Assembly (NCBI GenBank): GCA_964391765.1
Contig: CAYMNG010000012.1
Span: 1 to 35,741 of the forward strand
Reading direction: 5' to 3'
Origin: UBA10649 sp964391765
Lineage (GTDB): Bacteria; Actinomycetota; Actinomycetes; S36-B12
Length of the DNA: 35,741 nucleotides
Shown: in pieces, positions 32,166-35,741 of the stretch
Position numbering within the stretch: the stretch's first letter is position 1
How the letters are laid out: every line of letters begins with the position of its first letter
The notes under the pieces: generated by a model
Seen by the model: only the letters and a program-made list of their open reading frames with translations
Told to the model about the DNA's origin: nothing
Database searches by the model: none
Program-made: the position numbers and the translations under genes

Positions 32166-32699
32166 ATGCCGCACCCGGTGGGCACGCTTCTCGCATCGAC
32201 CTACCGAACGCCGGCCGGGGACCTGGTCGTCGTGGTCGACCCGCACGCGGCCGGCGACCGAGGACCGACCGACTACGGCGCAGTGGTGAGCACGTCGTTC
32301 CGCGGCTTGGCCGACGCGCTGGAACAGCTGCCGGACGGGGTCGACGTCCATCCGCGCACGCCGGTGCCGTTCGTGCGCGACGTGCTGAGCCGGTACGCCG
32401 ACGGCGACCTCGCGGCGCTCGACGAGGTGTCGGTGACCCAGTCCGGGGGCCCGTTCCAGCAGCGGGCGTGGCGGGCGATGCGCGACGTGCGGCCCGGCAG
32501 CGTGGAGACCTACGCCGGGCTCGCGCGACGTGCCGGTGCCCCGCGGGCCGCCCGGGCGGCGGGGACGGTCTGCGCGCACAATCTCGTCGCCCCGTTCGTG
32601 CCCTGCCACCGGATCGTCGCCGCCGGTGGTCTGGGCGGGTACGGGTACGGACTCGAGGCCAAGATCGCCCTTCTCGAGCACGAGGGCGTTCTGCTGTAG
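32166..32699 (+). CDS. ogt: Methylated-DNA-[protein]-cysteine S-methyltransferase
   Basis: This 177-residue protein removes alkyl groups from O6-alkylguanine by irreversible transfer to its own cysteine. The active-site motif VPCHRIV carries C147. A winged-helix region precedes it (SVETYAGLARRAG), with the Asn hinge in CAHNLVAP. The N-terminal half is a poorly conserved domain, as usual. The frame runs far upstream through aroG in another phase, so the ATG at 32166, 2 nt after the aroG stop, is taken as start. Coupling to aroG is by position only. Confidence 0.9.
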   Translation: MPHPVGTLLASTYRTPAGDLVVVVDPHAAGDRGPTDYGAVVSTSFRGLADALEQLPDGVDVHPRTPVPFVRDVLSRYADGDLAALDEVSVTQSGGPFQQRAWRAMRDVRPGSVETYAGLARRAGAPRAARAAGTVCAHNLVAPFVPCHRIVAAGGLGGYGYGLEAKIALLEHEGVLL

Positions 32700-32734
32700 G
32701 CGGGTCGTGCTCGTCGTCCCGGGCGGCTCGGCCG

Positions 32735-33232
32735 TCAGGCGGCGTGGACGTCGTCGGTGACCCGGCGCAGGCACCTCAGACCCCACAGCAGCACGATCCT
32801 GTCGTGGGCGACGAGCATGCCCCACAGCGCGCCGCCGGCCAGGTTCGTCGTGTGCAGCAGCAGATCGCCGATCGCGTGGATCGCCACCAGCGCCACGGCC
32901 GCAGGAACGGCCAGCAGGCGCACGGCGCGCCAACTCGACGGGCCCCGCAACGCTGCGCGACGCCACCCGTTCGTCGCCACGACGATGCACAGCGCGACGG
33001 TCATGAGGGCCAGGACCGCGATGAGGCGTCGATCGGTGTCGTCTAGATCGGGCAGCAGCACCGCCGAGAGCACGCCGATCCCGACCGTCGCGGCCACGGC
33101 GCATGCGACCAGTCCGGTGGCCAGGACGACCGGGTGGCTGGTGCGGTCGGCCCAGGAATCCAGTGGGACAGCCAACTTCGGCAACCGGTGTTGATGGGCG
33201 TTGGCGATCGACGCGGTTGCCGGTCTCGACAC
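32735..33232 (-). CDS. Hypothetical multi-pass membrane protein
   Basis: This 165-residue protein starts with GTG and has a short basic N-terminus. Three clear membrane segments follow (about 33-60, 68-87, 105-127) and a weaker fourth (about 131-152). The C-terminus is Arg-rich. No motif is recognised, and no clear ribosome-binding site is seen, so the start may differ. It converges on ogt with 35 nt between stops and is divergent from the AAA ATPase gene. Its codon use is slightly less biased than that of the housekeeping genes, so it may belong with the accessory segment. Confidence 0.6.
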   Translation of the reverse strand: MSRPATASIANAHQHRLPKLAVPLDSWADRTSHPVVLATGLVACAVAATVGIGVLSAVLLPDLDDTDRRLIAVLALMTVALCIVVATNGWRRAALRGPSSWRAVRLLAVPAAVALVAIHAIGDLLLHTTNLAGGALWGMLVAHDRIVLLWGLRCLRRVTDDVHAA

Positions 33233-33266
33233 GCGGGTTCAGAACGCCTTGCTGATGGCCGAGCGT

Positions 33267-33301
33267 AAGAGTATCAAGAGTATAAAGATCTATAAAGGAG
33301 G
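33267..33301 (+). promoter_or_regulatory. AT-rich leader with direct repeats and strong SD
   Basis: The octamer AAGAGTAT occurs at 33267-33274 and 33276-33283, a related copy AAAGATCTAT follows at 33284-33293, then a near-perfect Shine-Dalgarno AAAGGAGG (33294-33301) five bases before the GTG. The stretch is far more AT-rich than anything else in the window. It could be a promoter with an operator. Confidence 0.55.
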
Positions 33302-33306
33302 CTGAG

Positions 33307-34440
33307 GTGGCCCGATCGCCGAGCCCATTCAGGCCGGGATTCGGGTCTTCGCCGCCGGTGCTCGCCGGTCGGGAAGATCTGATCCACGACTTTGCCGACG
33401 GCCTGCTGGACGGACCCGGCAGCGCGTCGAGAGTGTCCTTCTACACCGGCGCTCGAGGCGTTGGCAAGACCGTGCTCCTCAACGCGCTTGAAGTGCCCGC
33501 TCGCGAGCAGGGATGGGTCGTCGTATCGGAAACGTGCACGCCCGGTCTGACAGGCCGACTGGTTGGGCATCGACTGCCAGAGGTGTACGCCGATATCGCT
33601 CTGGGTCAGCCACGGCGCCGTACGACCGGAGTTAGCGTTTCTGGGCTCGGTGGCGTCAACTGGGAGAACGTGCCACCAGCGGATCGCGACCTACGTTCGT
33701 GGATGTCCGCCATTACAGACGGGTTAGCGGACCGAAACTCAGGCCTGCTGTTCACTGTGGACGAGATCCACCCCCGCCATCTTCCGGAACTCGTCGAACT
33801 GGCCAGCGTAGTTCAGCACGCGGTGAGAGAGGATCGTGACGTTGCCTTCGCCGGTGCGGCGCTCTCCTCCTCTCAGGGCGGGATCCTCAAGGGCGACAGC
33901 ACTACATTCCTTCGACGGGCAGAGTGGCGAGAACTCGGACGAATCCCAACGCTCGATGCGGCACGAGCGATCCGCGATCCGATCATCGCGATGGGGCGCC
34001 GCATTAACGAAGATGCGGTGGACGCTGCAGTGACAGCCGCACAGGGGTACGCATTCTTGATCCAACTCCTCGGCGACCTGATGTGGAAGAACCGCCCAGA
34101 CGAGGAGGTCATCACTATCGACGATGTTCGCGACTCCCTGCCGGGGGCCAATCGGCGCATGGGAACCAGCGTTCTGGCTCCCGAGTTCTCGGACCTCTCG
34201 CAGATTGACCGCACCTATCTCCTCGCAATGGCTCTCGAAGACATCCCTCGCCGCACCGGACGCATTGCTGCTCGCATGGGTGTCGATGCGCAGTATGCGA
34301 ACATCTACCGTCAACGACTGATCGACGCAGGGATCATCTACGCGGACGGCTACGGGGTGGTCGCTTTCGTAACGCCCGGCATGGACCACTACGTCCGTGA
34401 GCACACGGACATCACCGAACTACCCCTTCGCGCAACCTAG
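33307..34440 (+). CDS. AAA-type ATPase with winged-helix-like C-terminus
   Basis: This 377-residue protein has Walker A GARGVGKT (48-55), Walker B LLFTVDEIH with D152/E153, and a sensor-like segment VAFAGAALSSSQ (179-190). A helical lid (about 215-285) follows, then a C-terminal wHTH-like unit (about 314-352, RIAARMGVDAQYANIYRQRLIDAG). This architecture recalls AAA_16/Cdc6-like and STAND-like ATPases; its function is unknown. In the first 78 codons, 59 end in G or C (76%), lower than in surrounding genes. With the AT-rich leader and isolated position this suggests recent acquisition. A DNA-binding or regulatory role is inference. Confidence 0.78.
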   Translation: MARSPSPFRPGFGSSPPVLAGREDLIHDFADGLLDGPGSASRVSFYTGARGVGKTVLLNALEVPAREQGWVVVSETCTPGLTGRLVGHRLPEVYADIALGQPRRRTTGVSVSGLGGVNWENVPPADRDLRSWMSAITDGLADRNSGLLFTVDEIHPRHLPELVELASVVQHAVREDRDVAFAGAALSSSQGGILKGDSTTFLRRAEWRELGRIPTLDAARAIRDPIIAMGRRINEDAVDAAVTAAQGYAFLIQLLGDLMWKNRPDEEVITIDDVRDSLPGANRRMGTSVLAPEFSDLSQIDRTYLLAMALEDIPRRTGRIAARMGVDAQYANIYRQRLIDAGIIYADGYGVVAFVTPGMDHYVREHTDITELPLRAT

Positions 34441-34478
34441 CGACGACTTGAGATTGCGGCGAGCCGGCCTTCTTCTGA

Positions 34479-34514
34479 CGCCCCTTTCCGCCACTGGGAT
34501 GGCGGAAAGGGGCG
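34479..34514 (+). terminator. Terminator hairpin after the AAA ATPase gene
   Basis: A perfect 15-bp inverted repeat (arms 34479-34493 and 34500-34514) with a 6-nt loop lies 38 nt after the ATPase stop. The rest of the gap to 34616 holds no gene I can support. Confidence 0.75.
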
Positions 34515-34616
34515 GGTCGCCAGCCGCTTTCAGCACCTCTTGCCGAAGTGGGGACCGCGGCGCGTTCGGCTTCGGTCACGGACCGGCACGCTAGCGAAGC
34601 GGCCGAACCCGCGCGA

Positions 34617-35741
34617 CTAGCCGAACGTGACGCCCTGGGCGAGCGGAAGGTCGGCGGAGTAGTTGATCGTGTTCGTCGCGCGTCGCATGTAGGCGCGCCA
34701 CGCGTCCGACCCCGATTCGCGGCCGCCGCCGGTGGACTTCTCGCCGCCGAACGCCCCGCCGATCTCCGCACCGGACGTGCCGATGTTCACGTTGACGATG
34801 CCGCAGTCGGATCCGGCCGCGGACATGAACACCTCGGCCTCACGCTGGTCGAGGGTGAAGATGCTCGACGAAAGTCCTTGCGGCACCGCGTTGTTCAGTG
34901 CGATCGCCTCGTCGAGGTCGTTGTACGCCATGACGTACAGGATCGGGGCGAAGGTCTCGCGGCGGACGACGTCGGCCTGCGTCGGCATGCGCACGAGGGC
35001 CGGGCGGACGTAGCAGGCCGCCTCCGACGTGCCGTCGACGAGGACACGCTGACCGCCGGTGACGACCGTGCCGCCGGCCGCAACCGCTTCGGCGAGCGCG
35101 GCCTGCATCCGCTCGTGCGCGGCCCGGTCGATGAGCGGCCCGACGAGGACACCGGCGGTCGTCGGGTCGCCGACGACGAGGTTGTCGTACGCCCGGGCGA
35201 CGCGCCGCACGACGTCGTCCACGACGTCGACGTGGGCGATGACGCGGCGCAGGGAGGTGCACCGCTGTCCGGCGGTGCCGGCCGCGGCGAAGACGATCGC
35301 CCGAGTCGCCATGTCCAGGTCCGCGGAGGCCGTGACGACGGCGGCGTTGTTGCCGCCGAGCTCGAGGATCGCCTGCCCGAACCGGGCCGCGACGCGGGGT
35401 CCGACGATCGCGCCCATCCGTTCGGACCCGGTCGCGCTGACGACCGCGACCCGAGCGTCGTCGACCACGGCCGGCGCGCTGTCGCGGGTCGCCAGGGCGA
35501 GGACGTGGACGTCGGCGGGAGCACCGCACTCCGCGATCGCCCGGTCGAGCAGCGCGGTGCCGGCCAGCGCGGTCAGGGGCGTCCGCTCGGACGGCTTCCA
35601 CACGACCGGATCGCCGCAGACCAGCGCGATCGCGGTGTTCCACGCCCACACCGCGACCGGGAAGTTGAACGCGGAGATGACGGCGACGACCCCGCACGCA
35701 CGCAGCGCGGCTCGGGCGCGGTCGGCGAGATCGGTCCGGTC
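34617..35741 (-). CDS. ALDH7-type aldehyde dehydrogenase, 5' end outside window
   Basis: The frame is open to the right edge, so the first part is missing; 374 residues are visible. The visible part starts just before FNFPVAVWAWNTA, followed by the NAD-binding WKPSERTPLTA, the catalytic Glu in LELGGNN, the catalytic Cys in GTAGQRCTS, and the late motif GGAFGGEKSTGGGRESGSDAW. ELGGNN and the GTSGAEIGGAFGGEK region are typical of ALDH7 enzymes, which oxidise L-alpha-aminoadipate semialdehyde in lysine degradation (Pcd/AmaB type). The GTG within the visible part (35651) is not the start, because family sequence continues upstream of it. Neighbouring lysine genes, if any, lie outside. Confidence 0.9.
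   Translation of the reverse strand, partial: DRTDLADRARAALRACGVVAVISAFNFPVAVWAWNTAIALVCGDPVVWKPSERTPLTALAGTALLDRAIAECGAPADVHVLALATRDSAPAVVDDARVAVVSATGSERMGAIVGPRVAARFGQAILELGGNNAAVVTASADLDMATRAIVFAAAGTAGQRCTSLRRVIAHVDVVDDVVRRVARAYDNLVVGDPTTAGVLVGPLIDRAAHERMQAALAEAVAAGGTVVTGGQRVLVDGTSEAACYVRPALVRMPTQADVVRRETFAPILYVMAYNDLDEAIALNNAVPQGLSSSIFTLDQREAEVFMSAAGSDCGIVNVNIGTSGAEIGGAFGGEKSTGGGRESGSDAWRAYMRRATNTINYSADLPLAQGVTFG

Noticed and set aside
34617..35651. Aldehyde dehydrogenase starting at the GTG at 35651
   Set aside because: Family sequence (FNFPVAV region) continues in frame to the window edge, so this GTG is internal and the gene is cut by the edge.

Overview
This window is chromosomal DNA from a high-GC member of the Actinomycetota. 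The signs are very GC-rich third codon positions, many GTG starts, an actinobacterial cytochrome bc1-aa3 respiratory cluster with a di-haem QcrC, a 3-TM Rieske protein and CtaF, class II DAHP synthase, and gene order that follows the Mycobacterium tuberculosis Rv2204c-Rv2178c and Streptomyces SCO2119-SCO2168 regions as I remember them. I do not assign a genus. Almost everything reads as core chromosome. The only stretch that looks accessory is about 33.24-34.52 kb, where codon use is less GC-rich.

Layout. 1-1940: end of pspA, then htpX and pspAB (membrane-stress module). 1963-5411: nadA (minus), then erpA, adoK and aat (plus). 5436-6596 (minus): a cysteine-desulfurase-fold protein that has lost its PLP-binding residues. 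6721-9697: ctaC-ctaD-ctaF (cytochrome aa3 oxidase). 9783-11159: an L,D-transpeptidase interrupted by a 10-N assembly gap. 11236-15447 (minus): ctaE-qcrC-qcrA-qcrB, which with ctaCDF encodes the respiratory supercomplex. 15576-17157: an atypical receiver-domain protein and trpD. 17161-19065 (minus): a DEDDh exonuclease/GIY-YIG fusion whose N-terminus is built from 15-bp tandem repeats. 19150-19764: two small Cys-rich proteins. 19808-21601 (minus): a FadD15-like acyl-CoA ligase. 21688-24789: two translationally coupled strings (SRPBCC-like plus metallophosphoesterase; SRPBCC plus a P-loop-less ArsA-like protein plus a CxxC protein). 24838-25788: ROK glucokinase. 25969-27158 (minus): esterase plus a membrane protein. 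27238-27960: PlsC-type acyltransferase. 27998-29488 (minus): glpK. 29609-30634: a phosphofructokinase with PPi-type residues. 30656-30781 (minus): a possible 41-aa protein. 30835-32699: aroG and ogt. 32735-33232 (minus): a membrane protein. 33307-34440: an AAA ATPase with a winged-helix-like tail. 34617-edge (minus): an ALDH7-type aldehyde dehydrogenase.

How the genes work together. The main theme is aerobic respiration (ctaCDEF, qcrCAB) with supporting Fe-S (erpA) and NAD (nadA) functions. Around it lie central carbon metabolism (glucokinase, PFK, glycerol kinase), shikimate/tryptophan synthesis (aroG, trpD), lipid and envelope genes (acyl-CoA ligase, PlsC, Ldt, PspA module), and DNA repair (Ogt, UvrC-like fusion).

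The most unusual things are two proteins that keep a fold but have lost catalytic motifs (cysteine desulfurase-like and ArsA-like), and frame-preserving tandem repeats at gene ends. One of these repeats creates seven consecutive in-frame ATG/GTG codons at a start site. A recurrent -10-like hexamer 6-8 nt before start codons suggests widespread leaderless transcription. No tRNA, rRNA, IS element or CRISPR array was seen. The longest gene-free stretches are about 200 bp or less (30635-30834, 25789-25968, 34441-34616, 19423-19542), and what they hold is listed below.
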